From: MGOM01 sp035455265
GTDB taxonomy: Bacteria > Chloroflexota > Anaerolineae > Anaerolineales > E44-bin32
Length of the DNA stretch: 37,385 nt
Assembly (NCBI GenBank): GCA_035455265.1
Contig: DATIFK010000146.1
Coordinates: 1 to 37,385, forward strand
Reading direction: 5' to 3'
The translations under genes and the position numbers were made by a program. Position 1 is the stretch's first letter, and each line of letters begins with the position of its first letter. Below, one piece after another: positions 17,670-27,685 of this stretch. The notes beneath the pieces are model-generated. The model searched no databases and had not been told where the DNA came from. It worked only from the letters and a program-made list of their open reading frames with translations.

Positions 17670-18104
17670 CGAAAGCCTACATCCCGTAGCTAGCCTGCCC
17701 CATGCCCCATTGGTCCCCTTCTGTCAACAGTGGGGTCCTATTGTTCGGACAACCGTGGTCCATGACCTTCGACTCTCAGCCCGCTTCCGGGAAGCCCTAT
17801 GGACCGTTGGGAGGGTATTGGCCCGTCTCAGCGAGGCCGATGCCCGAGCGTCGAGCAGGCACCCCGGAACGATCGAGAAACACTCAGTGGCGGAGCCGAA
17901 AGGAAGGGTAGGGGAAGTCGAAGAGCGGCTTCGGCGCAGGGCCTCTCGGCCCAGACGACTACCTGGCCCCGTCCTTGCAGCCTAGGGGCAAGTCGCAAGA
18001 CTCATACACAACTCTTATGTCTAGCGGAAGCCGTCGCTCGGTACCAAATGCTATAATCGCCAGCGGAGGCCCTGAACGTCCGGGGTGCTCCGAGGACGGT
18101 TTGT
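17670..18104. other. Divergent intergenic region between signalling operon and clpC
   Basis: This 435-base region separates the two oppositely oriented transcription units and should hold both promoters. The clpC side has an extended -10 box (annotated). The operon side has TTGACA on the minus strand (plus-strand 17722-17727), but the hexamer 17 bases on (CATGGG) is a poor -10 box. There is also a small interrupted palindrome TTGT-TCGG-ACAA at 17738-17749. No CIRCE or CtsR-like operator was recognised before clpC. Short plus-strand frames here look unlike proteins. Confidence 0.5.
18049..18057 (+). promoter_or_regulatory. Extended -10 promoter of clpC
   Basis: TGCTATAAT combines a perfect -10 hexamer (18052-18057) with the upstream TGn of extended -10 promoters. 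No good -35 box lies 16-18 bases upstream, which extended -10 promoters tolerate. Transcription would start near 18064, leaving a leader of about 40 bases that contains the ribosome site GAGGA (18092-18096). Confidence 0.6.
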
Positions 18105-20585
<2,481 letters not shown>

Positions 20586-20593
20586 GGCAGTCG

Positions 20594-20614
20594 TCAGCCG
20601 TCAGTAATCAGTCA
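20594..20614. repeat. Three tandem TCAGNNN heptamers
   Basis: TCAGCCG, TCAGTAA and TCAGTCA follow one another directly between the clpC stop and its terminator stem. The array is short and could be chance; no function is suggested. Confidence 0.3.
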
Positions 20615-20649
20615 GAGCTCCCCGCCGGCCTGGCGGGGAGCTCTCTTTC
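20615..20649 (+). terminator. Rho-independent terminator of clpC
   Basis: A perfect 12-bp stem GAGCTCCCCGCC / GGCGGGGAGCTC (20615-20626 and 20632-20643) with loop GGCCT is followed by TCTTTC. It lies 30 bases after the clpC stop. The convergent protease gene ends at 20648, inside the tail, so the hairpin may act in both directions, although the minus-strand side lacks a T-run. Confidence 0.85.
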
Positions 20650-21520
20650 AGAGGGTATGTCGTGGGGTCCGGGCGAAGTTTTCCAGACCGTAGACACGGG
20701 GGATGACGAGCGAGGCGATCACGACCCCCGCCGTCATGACGATGGCCACGGTCCCCGCTCCGGCCGCCGAGGCCGAGAAGAAGTTGAACGAGGCGTGGAA
20801 AATGGCGGCCATCAGGACGCTTCCGCCGGTACAGTTGTAGATCCACGTATACACGACGGCTCCGCATACGATCGTCACCGCCAGGAACGGAAACATCCAT
20901 AGTCCCATTTGCTGATACGTGTCCAGATAGAAGAAGGCCGGAAGATGCCACAGAGCCCAAAGAAGGCCCAGGATGAGTGTCGCCTGGGCGGCGCTGCGCC
21001 CATGCTGAAGCCTCGGTAGGGCGAAACCCCTCCAGCCGATCTCCTCGCCCAGTCCATAGGTGACGAGCCAGAAGAGCCAGGCCGCCAGGCCCAGGTTGGG
21101 TATGTAGTTCACCTGCCCGAGGAGCCCCAGGTCCGGCCACTTCCGCTCGACGATTCGGGCGGCGACCGCGCCCACGGCAAAAAGGGCGACCGGAGAGAGC
21201 AGGGAGACCAGGAACCAGCCCCAGCCGACGCGCCACCTGGTCACGCGGCCGAGAAGCTCGCGCAGCCCCGGGCCACCGGCTACCCAAAAGGTAACCAAGA
21301 GGGCGGCCAGCATCGGCCCGTAGGCGGCCAGGTAGTGCACAGACGGCGGCAGCGCGATCCCACCCCATCCGTTCTCCGAGGCGATAAGCAGAAACTCGAT
21401 CCCCCAGCTGATCAGGAACGTCAGACCGAAGTAGATGTAGATCGATCTTCGGCGTTGGGCCTCTTCGGATTCCACCCCTATCCGGCCGGTGGCCGCGTGC
21501 TGCACTCGATCGGTGACCAT
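20648..21520 (-). CDS. CPBP family intramembrane (CAAX-like) metalloprotease
   Basis: This is a 290-aa polytopic membrane protein with about eight hydrophobic segments. The three motifs of the CPBP/Abi family are present: EEIGWR (E159, E160, R164), LWALWHLP (H192) and FHASFN (H242, N246). These residues would form the active site within the membrane. Family members cleave prenylated proteins in eukaryotes; in bacteria they are linked to peptide processing, self-immunity or membrane-protein turnover, and the substrate here is unknown. The ATG at 21520 follows AGGAGGGAGAC, an excellent ribosome site. The frame extends upstream to 21829, but that stretch is a shadow of the neighbouring gene and is excluded. 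The gene lies 53 bases downstream of the F420-type reductase gene, probably as a two-gene unit. Confidence 0.92.
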   Translation of the reverse strand: MVTDRVQHAATGRIGVESEEAQRRRSIYIYFGLTFLISWGIEFLLIASENGWGGIALPPSVHYLAAYGPMLAALLVTFWVAGGPGLRELLGRVTRWRVGWGWFLVSLLSPVALFAVGAVAARIVERKWPDLGLLGQVNYIPNLGLAAWLFWLVTYGLGEEIGWRGFALPRLQHGRSAAQATLILGLLWALWHLPAFFYLDTYQQMGLWMFPFLAVTIVCGAVVYTWIYNCTGGSVLMAAIFHASFNFFSASAAGAGTVAIVMTAGVVIASLVIPRVYGLENFARTPRHTL

Positions 21521-21573
21521 GTCTCCCTCCTGGTTGGCGTGCCTGGGCGATGGATCGCGGTGAGAGTTCTCGG

Positions 21574-22008
21574 TCAGGCCTGTCCGGAGATCAGCTGAGC
21601 CCGGATGATCACCCGGCTTTGCGCGGCCCGTGCCAGATCCGGAGCCCTCGGGCTCCCGGTGTCGTCCAAACCTATGCCCAGGAGGCGCGCCAGGGCAGGC
21701 GACTGGGAAACCATGTCCGCCAGGCCGCGGCGGACGTCGGCCTCCGCCTCGAAGACCGTGGCCGTCGCCTTCCGCCGCGCTCCCGCCAAAAGCAACTCCA
21801 CGGGGGCGCCACCACGCAAGTTTCGCCACCAGGTGCGCGAGCGCAGGCTCACCATCAGCAGTTCGCCGTCGAAGCGGAGATAGTTCACAGGGGTCTTCAC
21901 CGGGCGGCCGGTCTTTCGCCCGCGGACGGTGATCAGCATCGTGTTGCGGCTGAGCAAGCTATGCAGCGGCGAGCGCAGCACGCCCGCCAGGAGCGGATTG
22001 AACCACAT
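21574..22008 (-). CDS. DUF385/F420-type (deazaflavin-dependent) oxidoreductase family protein
   Basis: This is a small 144-aa protein of the split-barrel family typified by mycobacterial Ddn. Signature stretches are TVRGRKTGRPVKTPVNYLRF (27-46), a Gly-Arg-Lys-Thr-Gly loop, then LLMVSLRSRTWWRNLRGG and VELLLAGARR. Family members use F420H2 or bind flavin-like cofactors to reduce quinones or nitro compounds, and some have no known activity. ATG 22008 fits the usual family N-terminus. The frame runs upstream to an ATG at 22263, but that extension lacks protein character and overlaps the promoter region of the divergent regulator. No clear ribosome site precedes 22008. No F420 biosynthesis gene is in the window, so cofactor use is inferred. 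Confidence 0.8.
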   Translation of the reverse strand: MWFNPLLAGVLRSPLHSLLSRNTMLITVRGRKTGRPVKTPVNYLRFDGELLMVSLRSRTWWRNLRGGAPVELLLAGARRKATATVFEAEADVRRGLADMVSQSPALARLLGIGLDDTGSPRAPDLARAAQSRVIIRAQLISGQA

Positions 22009-22172
22009 GTCGACGTCGGCCCCGCTGGAAGAAGAATACAAGCCGAAAGGGCCGAACAGAAACCCACGATTGGGCGATTCGCGACCACACAAAGGGGTAG
22101 TCGAAACCGGCGGCGTAAAAATAGCTGGAACCACGACCGCCGGGAGGTAACGGGCGGCTCCCCGCCCCGTTC

Positions 22173-22200
22173 TTGGGGGCACAGGCCGGGCGTTTATAAT
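22173..22200 (+). promoter_or_regulatory. Promoter of the BTAD regulator gene
   Basis: TTGGGG (22173-22178) and a perfect TATAAT (22195-22200) are separated by 16 bases, giving a sigma-70-like promoter about 95 bases upstream of the regulator ATG. The 287-base gap 22009-22295 lies between divergent genes and also contains a tiny open frame (22256-22291). Confidence 0.55.
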
Positions 22201-22295
22201 GCTGTGCGCGGGTTCGGGGACCATCCACTTCAGCCGGTCGGGCGTGGCCAGCGCCATGGACAAGCCCGACCGCCTCCTCGGCCGACCATAAGCCC

Positions 22296-25139
22296 ATGGG
22301 GGTTCGTCTCTTCCTCCTCGGCCCGATGCGGGCCTACGCTGACGAGGCGGTCGTCAAGTTGCCGCCACGCTCCCGGCTGCTTTCGCTCTGGGGATATCTG
22401 CTCGTCCATCGCCAGAGACCGACCCCGCGCCATCTGCTGGCATACAGCTTCTGGCCGGATGAAGCCGAAACCGAATCGCGCCTCAACCTCCGTCGGCATT
22501 TGCACCGCCTCCTTCAGCTCTTGCCTCCCGCCCCGGCCGAGACGCCCTGGATCCTGAGCGATCACAGCACGCTGCAGTGGAACGCCGCTGCTGACGCCTG
22601 GCTCGATGTGGCTGAGTTCGAGCGCCTCAGCGCCGAACCGACCCGCCTGGCGGAAGCGATCGAGCTCTACGGGGGCGACCTGCTCGAAGGCATCTACGAC
22701 GATTGGGTTTTCGCCGAGCGCGAAAGACTGCGCGAGCTGTACTCGCACGATCTGCATCGGCTGATCGAGGAGCGCGAACAGGCCCAGGATCATCAGAAGG
22801 CGATCCTCTTTGCCCAGCGCCTGCTGCGCCATGATCCGTTGCGTGAAGAGACCTACCGCAGTCTGATGCGCCTCCACGCCCTGAGCGGGGACCGGGCCGG
22901 CCTGGTTCGCTACTTCAATGCCTGCGTGACCGTCCTGCGCCGCGAGCTGAACGTCGAGCCAAGCCGCGAAACGCGCCAGGTATACGAGAGCTGCCTGGCG
23001 CAAGAGACGCCCGGCAGCCCGCGGCCCGCTCCGGCGGCCGCATCGCCCGGCCCCAAACCCAATCTGCCGGCGCCGCTGACGAGCTTCGTGGGGCGCGAAC
23101 GCGAGTTGGAGGAGGTCCGGGCGCTCTTGGCTCGCACGCGGCTCCTGACGTTGACGGGCATCGGCGGTGTCGGCAAGAGCCGCCTGGCCCTGGCCCTGGC
23201 GACCTCGTCGCCCTCGATCTTCCCCGACGGCATCTGGTGGGTGGACCTTGCGCCTCTTGCGGATGCCTCTCTTCTGCCGCAGGCCGTCGCCTCCGCCATT
23301 GGCCTGCGCGAGCAATCGACACGACCGATCGCCCAGGCGCTGGCCGACACGGTCCGCTCGAAGCGGGCGCTTCTGGTGCTCGACAACTGCGAGCACCTGG
23401 TGAGCGACTGCGCTGCGCTGGTCGCCGAGCTGCTGCGCGCTTCCTCCGAAGTGAGATTCCTGACCACTTCGACCGAGCCCATCGGCGTCCCGGGCGAAGT
23501 CGTGTGGCAGGTCCCGCCGTTGACGCTCCCGCCGCCGACCGTTATGGGCGAAGTGCCCCTCGAAGGCGAGGTTGAGGCCTCCGCCAGCGTCCGCCTGTTC
23601 GCCGACCGTGCGGCGGCGGCCCTGCCGACCTTCCGCCTGACGAAGGGCAACCTCCCCAGCGTCGTCCGCCTGTGCCGGGCCCTCGACGGTATCCCTCTGG
23701 CGTTGGAGCTGGCCGCGGCGCGTCTGAAGATGTTGTCGGTCGAGCAGTTGGTCGCACGCCTGGACGACCGCTTCCGCCTGCTGACCGGCGGCAGCCGCGT
23801 CGCCTTGCCGCGGCACCGCACCCTCCGAGCCGTCCTCGATTGGAGCTACGGCCTTCTGTCCGAACCCGAGCGAGCCCTCTTTCGCCGCCTGTCGCTTTTC
23901 GCCGGCGGGTTCACCCTCGAGTCGGCCGAAGCCGTCTGTGTCGGCGAACCTCTGGCCTCCGGCCAGATCCTCGAACTCCTATCGGAACTGGTCGACAAGT
24001 CACTGGTCACCGTCTCTCGCTCGGACCCCGCCCGCGTACGTTACGGCTGGCTCGAGACCGTCGGTCACTACGCGCGCGAGAAGTTGATCGAATCCGGCGA
24101 GGCGGATCAGGTCCAGGGAGCCTATGTCGGCCTCTACCTCGAGATGGTCGAGCGGTCCGGAGAGCGCCTCCTGCGTGGACCGGATCAGGAGGAAATGTTC
24201 TGGGCCATCGACCAGGAGGTCGCCAACTTGCGCAGCGCCATGAGCTACGCCGAGGGCGCCGGGGACCACGCCGCGCTGGCACGCTTGACCAGCCCGCTGT
24301 GGCCGTTCTGGTGGACTCACGGCTACGTGGCCGAAGGGCGCCGCTGGCTGGAGAGTGTCTTGCCCCATCGGGAGAAGTTGCCGGAAGATCTCCAGGCCAA
24401 CGTCCTACAGGCCATTGGTCGCCTGATGGCTCTCCAGGGAGACTACGACCGGGCGCAAGCGATCCTGGAAGACAACCTCGAGGTCTGCCGTCGTCTCGGG
24501 GATCGGCCGCGCATCGCCGACGCCCTGTCCAGCCTGGGTGTGGTGGCCAGCAACCAGCAGGATTACGCCCGCGCCGACAACCTGTGGTCGGAGGCCCTCG
24601 AGGTGTACGAGGCCCAAGCCGATCGCTGGGGGATGGCCCGCGCCTCGAACAACCTGGGCGACCTGGCGGTCTATCGAGGGGACTACGCGCTGGCTATCGA
24701 ACGCCTGAAGAGGAGCGTGGACCTCTTCCGCGAACTGCGCTCCACGCTGGGCGAGTCGATCTCCTTGATCAACCTGGGACGCGCTGCCCTCCTGCTGGGA
24801 AAGCCTCGGCGCGCCGACGGCTTCTTCCGCCAGAGCTTGAACCTCAAGGTCGCCCTGGCAGACAAAGAAGGCATCGCCTGGAACCTTGAAGGCCTGGCCG
24901 GGGTCGCCGGCGCCGAAGGCCGGGCCGATCGTGCCGCCCGCCTGTTCGGTGCGGCCGACTCCCTGCGCAAGGCCATCGGCATCCCCCTCCCGGCGCCGGA
25001 CCTCCCCCTGTACGGACGGACGGTCGAGCAGGCACGCCAGTCGGCCGATCCTGGCCTGTGGGAGGAGGCCTGGAAGCAGGGCACCGCCATGGACGCCGAC
25101 CAGGCGTTGACCTACGCCCTCGCCACGGACATGGCTTAA
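22296..25139 (+). CDS. BTAD / NB-ARC / TPR transcriptional regulator (AfsR-like)
   Basis: This 947-aa cytoplasmic regulator is of the SARP/AfsR type. Residues ~1-95 form an OmpR-like winged helix (LWGYLLVHRQRPTPRHLLAY, then WPDEAETESRLNLRRHLHRL). The BTAD all-helical domain follows (~97-236), ending DPLREETYRSLMRLHALSGD and LRRELNVEPS. After a Pro/Ala linker comes an NB-ARC/AP-ATPase module (~263-560): FVGRERELEE, Walker A GIGGVGKS (288-295), Walker B ALLVLDN (358-364), GIPLALELAAARL and a winged-helix part. The last third is TPR-like (LGVVASNQQDYARADNLW, LGDLAVYRGDYALAIERL). Such proteins act as signal-dependent ATPase switches that activate nearby operons. The ATG at 22296 lacks a ribosome site and lies four bases after a short leader frame. 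The exported-protein cluster begins 250 bases downstream in the same direction, a candidate target. Confidence 0.92.
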   Translation: MGVRLFLLGPMRAYADEAVVKLPPRSRLLSLWGYLLVHRQRPTPRHLLAYSFWPDEAETESRLNLRRHLHRLLQLLPPAPAETPWILSDHSTLQWNAAADAWLDVAEFERLSAEPTRLAEAIELYGGDLLEGIYDDWVFAERERLRELYSHDLHRLIEEREQAQDHQKAILFAQRLLRHDPLREETYRSLMRLHALSGDRAGLVRYFNACVTVLRRELNVEPSRETRQVYESCLAQETPGSPRPAPAAASPGPKPNLPAPLTSFVGRERELEEVRALLARTRLLTLTGIGGVGKSRLALALATSSPSIFPDGIWWVDLAPLADASLLPQAVASAIGLREQSTRPIAQALADTVRSKRALLVLDNCEHLVSDCAALVAELLRASSEVRFLTTSTEPIGVPGEVVWQVPPLTLPPPTVMGEVPLEGEVEASASVRLFADRAAAALPTFRLTKGNLPSVVRLCRALDGIPLALELAAARLKMLSVEQLVARLDDRFRLLTGGSRVALPRHRTLRAVLDWSYGLLSEPERALFRRLSLFAGGFTLESAEAVCVGEPLASGQILELLSELVDKSLVTVSRSDPARVRYGWLETVGHYAREKLIESGEADQVQGAYVGLYLEMVERSGERLLRGPDQEEMFWAIDQEVANLRSAMSYAEGAGDHAALARLTSPLWPFWWTHGYVAEGRRWLESVLPHREKLPEDLQANVLQAIGRLMALQGDYDRAQAILEDNLEVCRRLGDRPRIADALSSLGVVASNQQDYARADNLWSEALEVYEAQADRWGMARASNNLGDLAVYRGDYALAIERLKRSVDLFRELRSTLGESISLINLGRAALLLGKPRRADGFFRQSLNLKVALADKEGIAWNLEGLAGVAGAEGRADRAARLFGAADSLRKAIGIPLPAPDLPLYGRTVEQARQSADPGLWEEAWKQGTAMDADQALTYALATDMA

Positions 25140-25161
25140 CCCGCTTCTGAGATGAGAAACA

Positions 25162-25181
25162 CCGCAGGCGTTGGCCTGCGG
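25162..25181. repeat. Perfect interspersed hairpin CCGCAGGC/GCCTGCGG
   Basis: An 8-bp perfect stem with a GTTG loop lies 23 bases after the regulator stop. Its size and GC content resemble the hairpin at 2629. It is either a REP-like element or part of the regulator's transcription end. Confidence 0.5.
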
Positions 25182-25222
25182 CTACAAAACCCCTCTCGTG
25201 CATTCCGAGGGATGAGGATTCA

Positions 25223-25257
25223 AAAGGAGAAGGAGGCCTTTGGCCCCCTTCTCCTTT
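25223..25257 (+). terminator. Hairpin terminator after the BTAD regulator
   Basis: AAAGGAGAAGG pairs with CCTTCTCCTTT; after one A-C mismatch, GGCC pairs with GGCC around a TTT loop. The stem is long and followed by pyrimidines (CCCTTCCC), not a clean T-run. It lies about 80 bases after the regulator stop and probably separates it from the exported-protein cluster. The spacer 25140-25392 otherwise shows only G/C-rich runs, and no convincing promoter for the cluster. Confidence 0.6.
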
Positions 25258-25392
25258 CCCTTCCCTCCCCCGCCCCCTTCTAGGGGCGGGGTCCGCTACG
25301 TCCCTTTCGGACCGTTTTGCGACGGTTTGGGGACGCCTTCCCGGCTACTCTGGGGGGCAACCGCGGACCTTCCGTGGTCGGAGGTCGCCACT

Positions 25393-25605
25393 GTGGGCTC
25401 TCCCGAAGAAGGAACGCAACACCTGTTTGTCCTGCGTATCTGGACCGACGCTGCGAAACCTACGCCGCGCTTGTCGCGGGGGGTCATCGAACACGTCCCC
25501 TCCGGTGAGCGGCGCTACTTCGTGGACCTGGCCGACGTGCAGGGCTTCGTCTCTCGCCAGCTTTCGCTGCCGCCATCGGTCGAAGGAGCCAAGGATGTCC
25601 CCTAG
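25393..25605 (+). CDS. Small conserved-looking protein of 70 aa, unknown function
   Basis: The GTG at 25393 has a perfect GGAGG eight bases upstream. The frame is open further upstream to 25240, but that part is Pro-rich and translates the spacer, so it is excluded. The protein reads as one compact alpha/beta unit: a strand HLFVLRIW, then RGVIEHVPSGERRYF, then a helix DLADVQGFVSRQL. I recall similar short proteins with 'RIW...W/RGxIEHVxSGERRYxxDL' from Chloroflexota, but cannot name a domain. It has no signal peptide, unlike nearly all its downstream neighbours. Its last 11 bases overlap the start of the amidohydrolase gene, so the two are co-translated. It might be a regulator or chaperone of the cluster; that is a guess from position only. 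Confidence 0.7.
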   Translation: MGSPEEGTQHLFVLRIWTDAAKPTPRLSRGVIEHVPSGERRYFVDLADVQGFVSRQLSLPPSVEGAKDVP

Positions 25606-27682
25606 GGAGCAACCAGCCTTCCGCCGCGCGGCTTTGGCCCTGTGCCTCGTAACCGTCGCGGCGCTGGCCTGTGCCCTTCCCGCCAGCCAGCCGACGGTGG
25701 GTCCTACCCTGGAGCCGACCGCTCGCCCTGCGCAGCCGACCTCACCTTCCCCATCGGCCGAGCCAGCTGCCCAGTCAGGCGAGGGCACCGACGTCATTTT
25801 CCACAATGGCGTGATCCTGACGATGGACGACGCCCGGCCCACGGCCTCCGCCATCCACATCCGGGGCGAAAGAATCGTCTCCGTCGGCGATGAAGCCGCC
25901 ATCCTGGCCGAGGCCGGCCCGACCACCACTCTGGTCGATCTCGGCGGCCGCACCCTCATGCCCGGCTTCGTCGACGCGCACAGCCACTACTTCGAGCGGA
26001 AGGACGTCTTCCCGACCGCCGACCAAGCACAGGACGCCGCCCTGGCGCAGGGTATCACGACCACGGCGGAGTTCTACGTCGACGAAGCGTTGCTCGGCGA
26101 ATTGCAGACCCTGGAAGCCTCCGGGGGACTGCGCCTGAGGTTGAGCGCCTATCTCGCGTGGGACAACGGGTGCGGCGACCCGCTCGGCAGCTGGTACTTG
26201 GAGCATCCGGTCGACCGCACGCCGGGGAAAAGACTCTGGATCAACGGGGTGAAGATCTACGCCGACGGAGGCTCCTGCAATGTACCGGCCGTGTCCTTCG
26301 AGTACCCCGGCGGGTACGGCCAGGGGGATCTGTACTTCAGCGCTGCCGAACTCGAGTCCCTCATTCGCGAGCTTGACGGTGCTGGTTACCAGGTGGCGAT
26401 CCATGCCCTCGGCGACCGCGCGCTGGACGCCGTTTTGCAGGCGTACACCAACGTCCTCCACGGGGTCAATCCGCGGCGGCACCGCATCGAACACAATGGG
26501 GTCCTCCGGCCGGATCAACTTCCGCTCTACTCCCAGGCTGGTGTCGTGGCCACCCTCCTCGCCCCCTTCCAGACTTGCGTGATCGTCGGCGATCGCTCGC
26601 GGTTCCGGTACCTGGTGCCGGAGTCACACCAGACCTGGGAGTGGCCTTGGCGTGACCTGCTCGACGCCAATCCGGACGTCCACTTCGCCTGGCATGCGGA
26701 CATGCCCATCTTCACTACGGATGTCTTCCAACACCTCTACGGGTTCGTCACGCGCAACCAGGTCGCCGAGGATGGGACGATCTGTCAGGCGCCCGACTGG
26801 CTGGCCCACAACGCGCTGACCGTCGACGAAGCGCTGCACCTCATGACGACCGGCGCCGCGTACGCGCTGGACCGCGACGCGGAGGTCGGCAGCCTCGTCT
26901 CCGGCAAGTACGCCGACGTGATCATTCTCTCCGACAACCCCAGAACCGTCGACCCATTGGCCCTGAAGGACCTCCAGGTCCTGATGACGATGGTCGGCGG
27001 GAAGGTCGAATACTGCGCCGAGGGAATGGAGGGCCTCTGCCCCTCCACGGCCAATGTCGAGCCGACGCCCGCGGCGGTTTCCGCTGCCTTCCGCGAGGAC
27101 TTCGCCGCATCCAGCCTCAGCCAGGGCTGGTCGTGGGTCCGGGAGCATCCGGACGCCTGGAGCCTGGCCGATCGGAGCGGCTGGCTGAGCCTTTCCACCG
27201 GCGACTTCTCCATGCTGCGCGCCGGCGGCGACGCGCCGCTTCTGATTCGTGCAGCCCCGGGAGGTGACTTCGAGCTTCGCACCCGGGTGGACTTCCACCC
27301 AACGCAGAACTTCCAGTTCGCCGGGCTGGTCATCTACCAGGATGACGATCACTTCGTCGCCCTGGGGCGGGCCTTCTGCGGTGTCGTCCCACCGTGCGTC
27401 GGCGACGGTGTGTATCTCGACAACGACGAGGCCATGATCGCCGGCGTCGTCGACACGCCGGCTGCCGGCAATCTGCCGCCCGACGAGCCGATCTGGTTGC
27501 GCCTGGTCCGACAGGGAACAAGCTACAGCGGTTCCTGGAGTCGCGACGGCGAGGCCTGGACGCCCGTTGGAGCCACCGTCGCCAACTTCAACCCGACCGG
27601 CGTCGGGCTGATGGCCACCACCAGCGCCGGGGGCGCAGCCCCCGCCACAGCCGCCTTCGACATCTTCGAGATTACGGAGTGA
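25595..27682 (+). CDS. Amidohydrolase lipoprotein with C-terminal ConA-like domain
   Basis: This is a 695-aa exported enzyme. The N-terminus has RR, a hydrophobic core and ALAC (lipidated C26, a slightly atypical lipobox), then a Pro/Thr/Ser linker to ~62. Residues ~65-475 are an amidohydrolase of the YtcJ/Amidohydro_3 type: HNGVILTMDD, FVDAHSHYF (H129, H131), K220 in INGVKIYADG, AIHALGDRA (H270), RIEHNG (H300) and AWHADMP (D369), followed by GKYADVIILSDNP. All expected metal/catalytic positions are filled. A Cys pair (C-x7-C in EYCAEGMEGLC) closes this domain. Residues ~498-695 are a DUF1349/concanavalin-like beta-sandwich. ATG 25595 has AAGGAG six bases upstream; the frame's upstream extension is a shadow of the small gene. 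The substrate is unknown; the family hydrolyses amide or ester bonds in small cyclic or acylated molecules. Confidence 0.9.
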   Translation: MSPREQPAFRRAALALCLVTVAALACALPASQPTVGPTLEPTARPAQPTSPSPSAEPAAQSGEGTDVIFHNGVILTMDDARPTASAIHIRGERIVSVGDEAAILAEAGPTTTLVDLGGRTLMPGFVDAHSHYFERKDVFPTADQAQDAALAQGITTTAEFYVDEALLGELQTLEASGGLRLRLSAYLAWDNGCGDPLGSWYLEHPVDRTPGKRLWINGVKIYADGGSCNVPAVSFEYPGGYGQGDLYFSAAELESLIRELDGAGYQVAIHALGDRALDAVLQAYTNVLHGVNPRRHRIEHNGVLRPDQLPLYSQAGVVATLLAPFQTCVIVGDRSRFRYLVPESHQTWEWPWRDLLDANPDVHFAWHADMPIFTTDVFQHLYGFVTRNQVAEDGTICQAPDWLAHNALTVDEALHLMTTGAAYALDRDAEVGSLVSGKYADVIILSDNPRTVDPLALKDLQVLMTMVGGKVEYCAEGMEGLCPSTANVEPTPAAVSAAFREDFAASSLSQGWSWVREHPDAWSLADRSGWLSLSTGDFSMLRAGGDAPLLIRAAPGGDFELRTRVDFHPTQNFQFAGLVIYQDDDHFVALGRAFCGVVPPCVGDGVYLDNDEAMIAGVVDTPAAGNLPPDEPIWLRLVRQGTSYSGSWSRDGEAWTPVGATVANFNPTGVGLMATTSAGGAAPATAAFDIFEITE

Positions 27683-27685
27683 TCC

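Noticed and set aside
17699..17727. TTGACA on the minus strand as promoter of the signalling operon
   Set aside because: The hexamer at 17 bases spacing is CATGGG, too far from a -10 consensus to call; left as a note in the intergenic entry.
17702..18056. Short plus-strand frames of 69-91 codons upstream of clpC
   Set aside because: No ribosome site, odd composition, and they run through the promoter region.
21521..21829. N-terminal extension of the CPBP protease frame
   Set aside because: It overlaps the reductase gene in another frame and is low in protein character; AGGAGGGA marks ATG 21520.
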